Shown: positions 36,523 through 47,214, counted from the first letter of the stretch. The stretch: DNA of 64,000 nt from Paenibacillus sp. HWE-109 (GCF_022163125.1 NZ_CP091881.1:4340001-4404000), one strand, 5' to 3'. Program-made: numbers and translations. Notes: generated from the sequence alone by a model not told the origin.

Positions 36523-39500
36523 TTAGTGAAGTTTATTCCAAATCCTTAGCATGATCACAGCGGATTCAGCTCTAGTTGTTACGCCATAAGGAACAAACCG
36601 GTTACCTGCCGCTCCCTCTAGAAGCCCATGTTCATAGACAGCCTCTACATAGGACTTTGCCCAGCCTGGAATCTGGTTATAATCAGCAATAGCCTGTTGG
36701 GTAGTACCCTTCTCCAATTTCATTGCTCTTGAGATTATAACCGCCATTTCTAATCGGTTAATATGCTCTTGTGGACGGAATGTCCCATCCGAATATCCTT
36801 CGATCAATCCCATAGCTGCTGCTGTTTGGATAGCAGATCGTCCCCACTCTGGAATGCTGCTGCTGTCAGTGAATGAAGATAAAGCCGATTCTTTAGCTGT
36901 AGATAGTTGAAGGGTCTTCAGCAGCATGACAATAAACTCTGTTCGTGTTACCTGTCCGTCAGGATCATAGTTATTTACAACACCTTCGACAATTCCAAGC
37001 GCCGCTGCTTTACATATATCAAGCTTAGCCCAGTGATGTTCGATATCCGTAATCGAACATGCCAAGGTCGGAATTGAAGGGTCTTTAGCCGCATTGCGTT
37101 TAATGCTTAACGTATAGGTCTTCGTGGACCCATCCTCAGCTTTGACGGAAACGATCAACTTATTGTCTCCGATTAGTAATGGCACTCTTTTTACAGAGCC
37201 AATCGTTTCATCTTTCAGCTTCACAACCGCTTTCGAATCTGTAGCAGCTAGTTGAAGCTCTATCCATTCCGCATCCGTCTCCCCTGTATATTGAACAATG
37301 TCCGGAGAAAACGCTGGAGATAGTCCTAGTGTCTTCCCATCGGCTACAAGGTTCATTGTGGATAAATTCGTATCTTTACTTGCCAACCCGCCTGATGACA
37401 CTTCGCCCTCCGTGGTATGACCTGCCATGCGGGTTACCTTAATGGTATAGGTATTCATCGTACTGTCCTCCGCAGTAACTACCACCTCAAAGGTATTCAA
37501 CCCTACACCAAGTGAGATCGGTTGGCTCGCCTGACCGCTCGCAACTGCTATACCGTTTACTTTGACCCTTGCCGAGGTATCCTCCAACTTTGGCGTGACC
37601 TTTATACTTGTTACCCGGTTAGCAACATTTTGTGTGTAGCTTTTCGTTCCTGAGGCAAAATCCTCGTTAAGGGCTCCACTATCGACATTTAAGCCACTTA
37701 AGTTCGCATTATTCGATACCCCGGGTTTATACAAGACTGCTTCCCATATTGAATTCCAATCACCTTTCCCAACTACCCGAACATACCTTGCTCCGATCGG
37801 TGTAAAGAAGATATCCTCCATGCCTCTCGTGGTTCCGCTGTTGCTGCCTTGGAATACAGTCGTCCATTGCTTCTGATCATCTGAGACCCACACATCGAAA
37901 AAATGCTCTTCTCCTACGTACCAAGAACTGCCCAGCCCGGCCACCGTGTAGGATGCACCGAGATCAAATTCGATCCATGACCCTTTATCTTCAGCCGTCC
38001 ACATCGTTCCCAAAGTGCCGTCAATGGCCTCTTCTCCCTTGCCTCTAGAGGACCGTACAGCTTCAACCTTGTAATACGGCGTAGCAATGCGCATCTCTTT
38101 GAGCGATACTTCACCGCTTCCTCCCAGATCTGAGCGATATCCGTTCCCAATTAGCTTAACGAATCTAGCAGATACAGGGGCAAAATACATTGCTTCATAG
38201 GTATCATTGCTTCCTAAACTCTCCCCTGCATATCTGGAAGTCCAATTGCTGCCATCCGGTGATGTCAACAGCTCGTATTGATAGTAACGATCCTGCCCAT
38301 TGAGCCAGGCGAGATCGATATGATCGAACTTCCGAGTTTCACCGAGATCATAGACCAAGTAGGCGCCCGGTACATTATCGGTCCATACGGTATTCAGATC
38401 TCCATCAGTTGCTTGTAAAGCAACATCTGCGGTCGTACTGGAATCGATCTCGACTACTTTATATTCGGTCACCGGTAGAATCGAAAATACTTTCGCTTTC
38501 AGGGAGAATTCATCCCACTTGACCACCGCCCAATTGGTTATAGAGGCGACCTCAAGTGGAATATAAACGACTCCATTTCTAAGGGTTACCGGTGTTTGCA
38601 GCGTTGCGGATTGACCATTGATGGTGATCACATTGCTAGAAATGGTCATCTCAACCGTTGTTCCTCGGCGACTCATTGTCAAAGTCGATCCTTGCAGATT
38701 GGTTCTCAGACCAAGCTCAGCAGCCAGCCGTTCATAAGGAATAATCACCTGACTATCACTTAAGGCCAGTTCTGAATTAAAAGCGAAATCAACGCCATTA
38801 ACTTGCATAACTACGGCATCCTTCTCAGCTTGTACCGGTAATGTTACAATCGCTATTGGTACGGATAGAGTTCTTGTTGGAGAATGCTGTAAGGTATACG
38901 TACCTCCTGTAGTAGCAAAATATAACGTACCCTCATCAGGCGTTACCTCATATTCGGCTGAAGCCGTTTCCCCAGCTTTAGTTACCGTCCAATAGCCAGT
39001 GCTTAGGTCAGTCACCAATACACGGACATCCTTGTTCGATACTGGCAGTTCAAAGCTGGCAGTGTTGGTTATATCAACACCACTTTTGGAAAAAAGCACA
39101 GCCCGATCTTCGATTTTCACACCAACCATCTCATTCGAAACGATCGATTCCGTAGCCAGCGGCTGAGGACCATCCACTGCATCCATCACCTGCATGACAT
39201 TCAAGAATACATCTGTTTCGGCGTTAGCCTTCGGAGAAACTTCCACACGCCAGGCACCCGCTTCTGTGCTATCCTCAGACCAGGGTTTTTGCGGATAATT
39301 GACACCATTGACGAAAAATTCTTTATCTGTTCCGCCAATCTTGGTGATTTCAGCATTATTGCTAGCCGGCAGTAAGGTGCGATTGACCAATTTCCCATTA
39401 TAACCTTTCTCTGTGCGTTCAAGGGTGACTGTATCGCCTGATATGTGAGGTTCGTTCTCGCTGTGCAGCAACCAAGTTTTCTTGAAGTTGGCATCAGCAG

Positions 39501-41694
39501 AAGTTACCTTATCGAATACAACCAACGCAGCTGGATGATCATCATTCTTCAGGTTAAGAAATACAAAAGAACGTTTGAAATCCTCCATCTTGGACGTATA
39601 CGCTTTAGTAAGGTTTCCCTTTATGTAACTATAATCTGGTGTAACTGCATCCGGACCGAGCTGATGTTTGACGACGTCAGCAACTTCATAATTATTCGTG
39701 GGATTAAGCAATTCTTGCATCGTAGCAGGTTCTTCATATAAGAAGCGCTGACCGCCATCATTCGAACCAGCTGGAAAAGTTTCGTTAGGGTCATAGACTA
39801 ACATCGTATTATGCGCAATCGTGCGTTTATTGTAATTAAGATCGTGGGAATCAAAGTATCCCCCCATCGTACCTTCATAAATACCCGAATCTATGGCCAA
39901 ACCACCCTTGTAATACAGTTGGAACTGTCCAGCATCCATATGCTGGTGGTTCGTGAACATGGTGGTGCCAACCTTCATTGTTGCAACGACGGTAGAAGAC
40001 TGTACACCGCCTCTCCAACTCGTTCGAGCCGTCATCTGGCCAGAAGGCTCGGGAAAATATTTGGTGAGCGGAAGCGTTTGTTCATTCATTGTCCCCAACT
40101 GAGGGTCATCCAATAATATAACCCACAGATCATCCTTGGCTGATTTGTTGTAACTATTTTGCCTCAGAAATTCATTCTTCAAAAAAGGATCATGATAGTA
40201 GCTGGCAGGCAGCATGTTCGGCATAGGCTCAGACCAATATTCGCCGAATGGCCTTTGCGATTGAAACGTGTCACCGTTACGCATGAGCTGCCCATCGGGA
40301 CGACGCGCATAGATCCATTCATATGGGGTCATCCCTTGATCGGAATTAAATACATCACCAGCACCCATCCGCTTGAATATCCATGAGGCAAACACATCCC
40401 ATTGATAACGATAAGGTCCGTAGGAATCCCCCTGAGACTGAGCATTAGAAGGGTATACATAGTTACGCGGCTCCACATACTCAGCGAAGAACCGCCCAGC
40501 TACTAGGTTATATATAGCTGGATTCTCGTCATAAACCGCAATACCAACACTTAACTGATCACGCATCAGTTGCGCTTCGCTGCCATGTCCAACTACAGCA
40601 CCTTGCTCAATCGCAGGATAGCCAATCTCCATACCTTCGGCTATAGACTCAAAGCGCTGAATGAAATGCGATCGCTGTGACGCGGTCATCAGCGGGTAAC
40701 ACCAGTCATATACAATGGAACCCAATGTAAGAGCTTCACCAATCGGACGATAATCGTGATGTGGGAAGACGACAGTGTTCAAATAATTAGTCATCATGCT
40801 GACGGCCTGCTGGCCACTTGGTTCGTCTGCTTGCAGTAAATACAATAAAGCCTTAGCTTGGATCGTCTTCATAATAACATTGTCCATATTATTTTTTTCT
40901 TTGGAATTTGGAGCTGGAAGTTCTCCGGTAAAGCTTTGTCCAGCAGCATCCAGCATATGTTCCCAAGCATCCTTTACTTCTGCATGCGCTAGGCGGCTGC
41001 GGATCTCATCCAGATCAGTTGCCCTAACGAACAGACGTGGATGTTCGGCTGGCGGCAGCACAGGAGGGGCCGGGTATGGATTATCAGTTGGTGTTGGACC
41101 GCTATGTTTTCTTAGCACAAAATCATCCAAATAATAATTACCAGTTGGATGATTTGTCCATGTCCAGATTTGAATCTTCACTGTACCCGGCGGTGCAGTG
41201 AAGATTGCAGATCGCAGCTTATAGTCTGTCGATGCAATTACGAAATTTTTCATTGAAGTTGTATAGAGATCCTGATTATTTGAATCGCGGCAAGTAACAA
41301 AAATGCGACCATCTTGACCGCTTTCGACCTTTCCATAGACTTCAAAATAGTAGGTTTCATTCTCTGCAACACCCGTGGTAATATTCTGAGCAAATCCTGT
41401 ATTTCCGGCACTTACCACTACACTGTTTGTACCACTGTTGGCATTGTTACTGACAACGGAGGAGGCACCATCCCAAAATTCCCAACCTGTATCTCCGGAT
41501 TCAAAGCCTGGATTTACCACTAGGTTTTCCGGTGTCGGAGCGACCGAATAAGTCTGACTAGATACGCTTATATCACTGACATTACTAGCCTCAACTGCTT
41601 GAACTTCCTGACTGCCCAACAAACCGTTGGAAATGGAGAGAACCATGAGAAAGGACAAGAAAAGCTGCAAGTTTGACTGCCACTTAAGATTCAT
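36523..41694 (-). CDS. Giant S-layer-anchored heparinase II/III-like polysaccharide lyase
   Basis: The 1723-residue exoprotein has, in order: a signal peptide (1-33); a CBM4/9-like domain (about 55-198, NLVVNPGFESGDTGWEFWDG); a heparinase II/III-like alpha-toroid and beta-sandwich (about 210-860, AEHPRLFVRATDLDEIRSRL, and TNHQHMDAGQFQLYYKGGL with the conserved histidines); a copper-amine-oxidase-N-like stalk domain (about 945-1065); two F5/8 type C discoidin domains (about 1080-1340); two cadherin-like beta-sandwich repeats (about 1350-1530); and three SLH repeats (about 1545-1720). It should sit on the cell wall and cleave an acidic polysaccharide by beta-elimination. Exact lyase family and substrate are not clear. 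Its upstream region shares about 110 bp with that of the ABC transporter at 48186. Confidence 0.9.
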   Translation of the reverse strand: MNLKWQSNLQLFLSFLMVLSISNGLLGSQEVQAVEASNVSDISVSSQTYSVAPTPENLVVNPGFESGDTGWEFWDGASSVVSNNANSGTNSVVVSAGNTGFAQNITTGVAENETYYFEVYGKVESGQDGRIFVTCRDSNNQDLYTTSMKNFVIASTDYKLRSAIFTAPPGTVKIQIWTWTNHPTGNYYLDDFVLRKHSGPTPTDNPYPAPPVLPPAEHPRLFVRATDLDEIRSRLAHAEVKDAWEHMLDAAGQSFTGELPAPNSKEKNNMDNVIMKTIQAKALLYLLQADEPSGQQAVSMMTNYLNTVVFPHHDYRPIGEALTLGSIVYDWCYPLMTASQRSHFIQRFESIAEGMEIGYPAIEQGAVVGHGSEAQLMRDQLSVGIAVYDENPAIYNLVAGRFFAEYVEPRNYVYPSNAQSQGDSYGPYRYQWDVFASWIFKRMGAGDVFNSDQGMTPYEWIYARRPDGQLMRNGDTFQSQRPFGEYWSEPMPNMLPASYYHDPFLKNEFLRQNSYNKSAKDDLWVILLDDPQLGTMNEQTLPLTKYFPEPSGQMTARTSWRGGVQSSTVVATMKVGTTMFTNHQHMDAGQFQLYYKGGLAIDSGIYEGTMGGYFDSHDLNYNKRTIAHNTMLVYDPNETFPAGSNDGGQRFLYEEPATMQELLNPTNNYEVADVVKHQLGPDAVTPDYSYIKGNLTKAYTSKMEDFKRSFVFLNLKNDDHPAALVVFDKVTSADANFKKTWLLHSENEPHISGDTVTLERTEKGYNGKLVNRTLLPASNNAEITKIGGTDKEFFVNGVNYPQKPWSEDSTEAGAWRVEVSPKANAETDVFLNVMQVMDAVDGPQPLATESIVSNEMVGVKIEDRAVLFSKSGVDITNTASFELPVSNKDVRVLVTDLSTGYWTVTKAGETASAEYEVTPDEGTLYFATTGGTYTLQHSPTRTLSVPIAIVTLPVQAEKDAVVMQVNGVDFAFNSELALSDSQVIIPYERLAAELGLRTNLQGSTLTMSRRGTTVEMTISSNVITINGQSATLQTPVTLRNGVVYIPLEVASITNWAVVKWDEFSLKAKVFSILPVTEYKVVEIDSSTTADVALQATDGDLNTVWTDNVPGAYLVYDLGETRKFDHIDLAWLNGQDRYYQYELLTSPDGSNWTSRYAGESLGSNDTYEAMYFAPVSARFVKLIGNGYRSDLGGSGEVSLKEMRIATPYYKVEAVRSSRGKGEEAIDGTLGTMWTAEDKGSWIEFDLGASYTVAGLGSSWYVGEEHFFDVWVSDDQKQWTTVFQGSNSGTTRGMEDIFFTPIGARYVRVVGKGDWNSIWEAVLYKPGVSNNANLSGLNVDSGALNEDFASGTKSYTQNVANRVTSIKVTPKLEDTSARVKVNGIAVASGQASQPISLGVGLNTFEVVVTAEDSTMNTYTIKVTRMAGHTTEGEVSSGGLASKDTNLSTMNLVADGKTLGLSPAFSPDIVQYTGETDAEWIELQLAATDSKAVVKLKDETIGSVKRVPLLIGDNKLIVSVKAEDGSTKTYTLSIKRNAAKDPSIPTLACSITDIEHHWAKLDICKAAALGIVEGVVNNYDPDGQVTRTEFIVMLLKTLQLSTAKESALSSFTDSSSIPEWGRSAIQTAAAMGLIEGYSDGTFRPQEHINRLEMAVIISRAMKLEKGTTQQAIADYNQIPGWAKSYVEAVYEHGLLEGAAGNRFVPYGVTTRAESAVIMLRIWNKLH

Positions 41695-41790
41695 CAGTTA
41701 ACTAACCCCTTTTCAATAAAGTAATATACACCTGCTAAATAGTAACTGGATTACAACATACCGCTGGATACGGCCAGAAAAATATCCCCC

Positions 41791-41902
41791 CCTTATGCAC
41801 TCACCATATCTAATTTATTGGGAACTGAATATCGTCGTTATTCTAGTTACTTCATCGTTTTTACGAAAATCATAAATTGGTGAAGTAGTGATCATATCGA
41901 TG
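41791..41902 (-). promoter_or_regulatory. Conserved upstream regulatory block of the SLH-lyase gene
   Basis: A gap-free 82-bp core (41821-41902) matches 48375-48456 at 65 of 82 positions, and similarity continues 30 bp further left (20 of 30). The best conserved part is GTTTTTACGAAAA. The rest of the 427-bp gap up to 42121 shows nothing else clear apart from a weak cre-like stretch near 41899-41914. Confidence 0.7.
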
Positions 41903-42121
41903 TAAGCGTGTGCAAGAATTCACAGATGCTTGCAATCCCGCATTTGCGTGAAACCATTTACGACAAGCATTTCGTAAGCATGTATACTAATGGAACATCC
42001 ATGAAGGCCTTACGCAAAGCTTAAAAGCTAACAATATGTGAAAAAGTAAATGATATGATGATATCAACCTGTTGCTATTCATGTTTAAATGATAAATATA
42101 TGATGAATGAAGGAGACTTTC

Positions 42122-42298
42122 ATGCCTACCCACCATGTTCAAATATGGGCCGTCAATGATGGCGAGAAAATACACCGTGAAGATCTAACCAACCCGAATC
42201 GACATTCAAATCGTGTATGGAACTATCAGGTGATTATCGAAAGAAAATATCTGATCTTATTCAGTCTTAAGGCAGGTGAGGCATATGCCCGATCATAA
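42122..42298 (+). pseudogene. Remnant of a DUF4091-type glycoside hydrolase gene (N-terminal 58 codons)
   Basis: The frame starts with ATG at 42122 behind AAGGAGA and encodes HVQIWAVNDGEKIHREDL followed by SNRVWN. This is the characteristic start of large Paenibacillus glycosidases with a DUF4091 C-terminal part, which normally continue with a segment like GARNEVVAFQ. Here it jumps to YQVIIERKYLIL and stops at 42298, overlapping the start of the next gene. The intact start plus working ribosome binding site and the loss of the rest point to an internal deletion. Family assignment is from recall of the motif. An alternative is a novel short leader peptide. Confidence 0.5.
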
Positions 42299-44518
42299 AT
42301 TCCCATTAAAAGCGTTGTTCAAACTTAGGCTCAAAGAGAAAACTCCTCTTTATTCATCCGATTATTCGTCAGTTTTCTAATCATAATTGCTCTATTGGTT
42401 TCGTTTATTTTATTTTCCGTCGTCTACTACAGGGGGGGGATTAAAGATGAGATCATTAAATACAATACACTCAGCTTGCAAAAAACATCCGAAAACTATG
42501 AGAATCTAATAGCTGTCATTCATAGTTCCGTTCTAGCCGTTTCACTAGAACTAGAGGAAGTGCAAAGTCCGTCCATTAATTATATGAACGCGCTTTCTAC
42601 GATGCAGAAGCTCCGACTAGTGATGTCCAATCGACAATTATACTTGGAAAATATATTGTTGATGTTTCAGAATTCTGGCTATACGCTTGAAAAAGGCCGT
42701 GGGACTGATGTCAACACCATGTTCGATCGCTATTACAATAGCAAGGATTACAACGCCTCTTTCTGGAACGATCAATATGCTTTACCGTACAAATTCCAAG
42801 TACTACCTGCTTCTTCGTTTGCTGAGTCCGATTCTACAGGACGAATGGGTGAACGGACGTTACTGCCCATTGTCGTCAAGAATGAACAGCTTCCGAACTT
42901 TTATTTAATCGCTATGGTCGAGGCAGACACCATTTACGCCCAACTGCATCAGACCCTCGACGACCAGTTTTATATCATAAATGAAGCTGATCAACCCATG
43001 TATCATTCTCCAGGCGCCAATCAAGTCTCATTACCCAAATTCAAATATCATTCAGGTTATATGATTAAGGATAATATCTACTACTTCTATAAAAAAGGCG
43101 CGAGCGGACTAACTTATATTCATGTGGTTCCAGATAACACAATCTCGAGTCAGGTGCGTTGGAATTTCTCATTTGTGTTGTTGCTCATCCTCACCATTGC
43201 TATTAGCCTGATTGCTTCCTTCCTGTTTAGCGTTCGACTCAACACACCTGTTAAGCGGATTATTGAAGGGATTCAGAAGTGGAATACCCATCCACTTTGG
43301 GAGAGTGGAATCAAGGAATTTAATATCATCCATCACAAAATAAGTGACATCCTCAAATCAAACCAGGATATGCATCAGGATATGTCAGAGAAAGAGTCTC
43401 TGCTGCGGTACTACGCTTATTCCAATGTATTAAAAAAGATACGTCATCAGCATGGTGATAGCACACCTTGGCTTCCATCGGATCGTCCCTTTGTTCTGGT
43501 ATTGTTTAAAGTCAATTACAAAGCTAATCTGTATCGTTTGGAGGTAGATGAGGAACGTGCAACGGTTTTTATCAGAGAATATATCAATCGGATTATTGCG
43601 GAGACCTTCTCGGATTCCTTGACCTTCCAGATGGAAAATGATCAAATCCTGTCTATTATTTTCACAGAAATCACTGATCCGAATATCAACCATACACTCA
43701 AACAAATTAATCACATGATGGAAGCAGAACGGGAGTATTGCTTCCTTACGATCACGGCTTCAGGTGGTACCGAGGATTGGAATGAAGCGTATCAAAGTGG
43801 GCTTGAACAGCTTAAAAAGAGGAAGTTCGATGATGAAACTCAGATTATCGTGGATACTGAGCTGCAAGCTGAGAATATTCGATTAACACAAGCGCAAGAA
43901 GAGGAACTAGATGCCAATCTATACAACGGGAACGATGATGTTGTTCTCCTATTGGTGAGACGAGTGCTCGCTAGAATAAGAAAAAGTAATGAGAGCACGA
44001 AAAGTGTCCATCAATTCGCTGAATCCATCTTGCTTCATACACAAAGAAATCTTCAGCAGCGTAATATCGACCACACGTTTCTCCGTCAGACTTTCGCTGA
44101 ATTGCAGAACTGTCATACTTATGAGCAACTTGACACACTTTTGTCCTGTGATATTAAGAGATCAGCCCTGCTTGTCAGGGAACTCAAAGATAAGCGAGAC
44201 CACATTATTCACTACGTGTATGAGTATCTTGAGAATAACTATGACAAGGATATCACCTTGGATATCATGGCAGATAAGCTGCATATCACCCGCAGTTACT
44301 TGTCTACATATTTCAAAGAAAAGACGGGTACTAACTTTGTTGATTATGTCAATTCAGTTCGAATCGATAAAGCGAAGAAGCTGCTGCTTAATCCAGACAT
44401 TCGTATTCAAGATATTGCCCAGTTTGCAGGCTACCAGAACATTAACTCCTTTAACCGCATGTTCAAGAAATCCACTGGCTTCACGCCCAGTGAATTTCGC
44501 AGAAATGAACAACAGTAA
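42285..44518 (+). CDS. Membrane-bound AraC-family regulator, apparent frameshift near N terminus
   Basis: From residue about 20 onward this is a complete YesN-like membrane regulator: TM1 (FIRLFVSFLIIIALLVSFIL), a sensor domain, TM2 (FSFVLLLILTIAISLIASFL), and a C-terminal AraC helix-turn-helix (YLENNYDKDITLDIMADKLH ... GFTPSEFRRNEQQ). The natural start, ATG at 42285 behind AGGTGAGG, encodes PDHKFPLKALFKLRLKEK, but that frame stops at TAA near 42381. The frame for the membrane segment is shifted by one base around 42340-42350. Otherwise the first usable start is TTG at 42395 inside TM1. It may be a sequencing error, a real mutation, or an alternative start. It likely controls the SLH-lyase and ABC genes on either side. 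Confidence 0.78.
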
Positions 44519-44546
44519 GCTTTCTCAGTTTAACACAGCATCGTCC

Positions 44547-44579
44547 AAAAACCGTCCGATCTAATCATCGGACGGTTCA
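44547..44579. terminator. Bidirectional terminator between AraC and ABC genes
   Basis: Perfect arms AACCGTCCGAT and ATCGGACGGTT with a 6-base loop. An A-run on the left gives T-tract on the minus strand; it serves the convergent genes ending at 44518 and 44603. Confidence 0.8.
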
Positions 44580-44602
44580 TTGCGCGCTTTAATGAGATGA
44601 GC

Positions 44603-46189
44603 TTATTTCCACTCGCCCTTGATCCCAGACGTCTGTAACACCTTATTGACATCGTCGATCATTTCTTTACCACCCTTTTTCATATATTCGTCGACCATCT
44701 TGCTCCAGTTGGAAACCGGCTCCTGCCCAACGATCATTTTCGTTTGCCATTCCTGAGTAATCAAGCTCAACTCTGCTCCCTTGGATGCGAAAACCTCTGA
44801 ATAAATGCGATCTACAGGATTAATATAAAATTTAGTATTCTTTAACAATTCAACAGCAGAATTCACGAAGCTCTTGGCAAATGGATTCGTCAATACTTTT
44901 CCAGGTTCGTTAGCCTCATCATTTGGTGCCCAGCCACTTATACCACTAAAATACCCTGTAGGCCGCTTTTCCACGGTTGAAATGTCGATTAATGGAAGTC
45001 CATCAACCATCTTATACCCTACGCCTCCCCCTCCGTTTGCCCAATCGAACTCAGCATTCTGGGGGTTACGATTGTCAACAGGTATGAAGGTTCGGAAATA
45101 GTCTTGCATTTGCAGAATCCGGTTAATTTTATCGGGATCGCTCTTTATCTTAGCATTCAACATGGTCAGCGTATAATATCCGGAAAGCGCCATATATCCT
45201 TGTCCACCATCTGCTTGTTTGAAAGCTGGAATAACGGCAAGTTCAGCAGTTGGTATTAGTTCCTTCATACTCTTGAGGAGATCTTCAGGAGTCCCAACAG
45301 GCTGCTCATACCAAATCCCGTATTTACCAGCATAGAAGTCTTTACGGATGTCGACATTCTTAGAGATTGCCCAATCCTTGTGAATCGCTCCCTCTTTGTA
45401 CAAGTCCGCGAGAAATTGCGTCTGCTGCTTGAACCCTTCCGATATAATACCTGGGATTAATTGTCCTTGCTCGTTTTTGTTATACCATCCCGAATCCCAC
45501 GCAGCACCCATTTGGGCCCCATAAACGATCTGCTTAGACAATCCAAAGCCATAGGTATCGTTTTTGCCATTCTTATCTGGGTCATCCTTCGTGAATGCGA
45601 TTGCCACTTTCTTTAATTCATCATAGGTAGTTGGCATCTTAAGACCGAGATTATCTAGCCAATCTTTACGAATAATGGGTTTCTTACCATATTTCGCAGG
45701 GAAGTATTGCGGAATCGCATAAATTTTTCCGTCTACAGTAACAGCATCCCACACACTTTTGGGAACCAATTTCAACGAGGGATACTTGTCGATATATTCA
45801 TTTAATGGAAGGAACGCACCTTGCTTCGCCCATTTGAAGAAATTCGCATCTGCGCTCTCCATTCCGATGACATCAGCCAAATCCCCAGCAGCCATAACGA
45901 CCGGTAATTTGCTGCCATATTCATCGAATGGGACATACTGCGGCTTGTATTCCACATTGAACTTCTCGTTGATCTTCTTCAAACCGTCGCCTGTTGCACC
46001 CGGAATTTGAGGCGACCATGTGCCCTCGATGGAAGTAACCGTAATTTTCTTGGCTGTCGTCGAATTTGCTGATGGGGTTGAAGATGGTGTAGAAGCGCTT
46101 GATTCAGGCTGCTCCTTAGTGCCCGATGTGCAAGCAGCCAAGCTTGAAGCTAAACTCACGGTAAGTCCTAACGCTAGTATTTTTTTCAT
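44603..46189 (-). CDS. Sugar ABC transporter solute-binding lipoprotein (LplA type)
   Basis: The 528-residue protein has a lipoprotein signal with lipobox LAAC (cysteine 20) and a Ser/Thr-rich linker. The mature part is long (over 500 residues) as in LplA/YtcQ-type binding proteins, with KFNVEYKPQYVPFDEYGSKL, FFKWAKQGAFLPLNEYIDKY and KNGKNDTYGFGLSKQ. These bind oligosaccharides from plant or host polysaccharides. The ATG at 46189 follows GAGGAGG. It is the third gene of the permease-permease-receptor operon; there is no ATPase gene, so a shared MsmX-like ATPase is assumed. Confidence 0.92.
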   Translation of the reverse strand: MKKILALGLTVSLASSLAACTSGTKEQPESSASTPSSTPSANSTTAKKITVTSIEGTWSPQIPGATGDGLKKINEKFNVEYKPQYVPFDEYGSKLPVVMAAGDLADVIGMESADANFFKWAKQGAFLPLNEYIDKYPSLKLVPKSVWDAVTVDGKIYAIPQYFPAKYGKKPIIRKDWLDNLGLKMPTTYDELKKVAIAFTKDDPDKNGKNDTYGFGLSKQIVYGAQMGAAWDSGWYNKNEQGQLIPGIISEGFKQQTQFLADLYKEGAIHKDWAISKNVDIRKDFYAGKYGIWYEQPVGTPEDLLKSMKELIPTAELAVIPAFKQADGGQGYMALSGYYTLTMLNAKIKSDPDKINRILQMQDYFRTFIPVDNRNPQNAEFDWANGGGGVGYKMVDGLPLIDISTVEKRPTGYFSGISGWAPNDEANEPGKVLTNPFAKSFVNSAVELLKNTKFYINPVDRIYSEVFASKGAELSLITQEWQTKMIVGQEPVSNWSKMVDEYMKKGGKEMIDDVNKVLQTSGIKGEWK

Positions 46190-46262
46190 TTAAGTAAATC
46201 CTCCTCATATTCATTGTCAACTCTTCTTTATGACACCCTTACATTCTGATTGCTAGACACCT

Positions 46263-47150
46263 TCAACCTTTCACAGAACCAAGCATCACCCCTTTCGCAA
46301 AATGCTTTTGCAGAAAGGGATATACGATTAAGATCGGCAAGGTGGCTAACAAAATGGCTGCCATTCCAATCGTCTCTGCGGGAGGAAGTTGGCCTGATCT
46401 AGCAGCGTCACGAGCCGCTGAGCCCAGGGAATTCGTCGCGTCGCCCAGAACCACTATTTGCCTCAGAATGACTTGTACTGTCCATTTGGCAGGATCATTC
46501 AGATATAAGATAGCCGTGAAATACGTGTTCCAATGGGCTACCGCGTAGAACAATCCGAACGTGGCGAACGCTGGCTTGGATAAGGGGACTACGATTTTCG
46601 TGAAAATCTGCATGTCGTTGGCACCATCAATTAATGCCGATTCATTCAGTTCATTCGGAATGTTAAGGAAGAACTGGCGCATGACAATAAGGTTAAACGA
46701 ATTGATGGCACCGGGAATAATGAGCGCCCAATAACTATTAATGAGACCCGTAGCTTGAACCATCAAATAAGTTGGAATCATACCTGCATTGAATATGAAG
46801 GTGAACAGTACTAAAAACAAGTATACTTTTTCTCCCCATATATTTCGAGTTATCGCATAGGCCATCGTTGCTGTCAAAATTAAATTGACAAGGCTCCCAA
46901 TTATGGTGATGTAGATGGTTACACCGATCGAGTGAATAAACGCTTTGGATTCGAGGATGTATGCGTACGCATCTATAACCCATCTCTCTGGCCATATGAT
47001 GAGCTCGCTAAGCACGTATTCTTGATAGGAAACAAAGGAGACTACGAAGATGTAGTAAAAAGGAAAAAGCATAATCAGGGCTAACAGGCTCAGCGCAACG
47101 ATATTGATGATATCCGCCGACCGTCCCGACATCGATTTCTGTTGATTCAT
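46263..47150 (-). CDS. Carbohydrate ABC transporter permease (YtcP/LplC type)
   Basis: The 295-residue membrane protein has six membrane segments, with the coupling motif ESALIDGANDMQIFTKIVVP near residue 170 and the terminal GVMLGSVKG typical of YtcP-like permeases. It forms a heterodimer with the preceding permease (47215-48186), from which it is separated by 64 bp. The substrate probably derives from the action of the SLH-anchored lyase, as judged by the shared upstream block (inference). Confidence 0.93.
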   Translation of the reverse strand: MNQQKSMSGRSADIINIVALSLLALIMLFPFYYIFVVSFVSYQEYVLSELIIWPERWVIDAYAYILESKAFIHSIGVTIYITIIGSLVNLILTATMAYAITRNIWGEKVYLFLVLFTFIFNAGMIPTYLMVQATGLINSYWALIIPGAINSFNLIVMRQFFLNIPNELNESALIDGANDMQIFTKIVVPLSKPAFATFGLFYAVAHWNTYFTAILYLNDPAKWTVQVILRQIVVLGDATNSLGSAARDAARSGQLPPAETIGMAAILLATLPILIVYPFLQKHFAKGVMLGSVKG

Positions 47151-47214
47151 AGATGGACACCTGCCTTTTTATATAAGTAAAGCGCTTGGAGCAAAACATA
47201 GACTTTCATGTATG

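Noticed and set aside
42330..42360. Programmed -1 ribosomal frameshift in the AraC regulator
   Set aside because: No clear slippery heptamer with downstream structure is visible, and this gene family does not use frameshifting; error or mutation is simpler.
47170..47190. cre site before the YtcP-type permease (AAAGCGCTT)
   Set aside because: Only the central part fits the consensus and it lies between co-transcribed permease genes.
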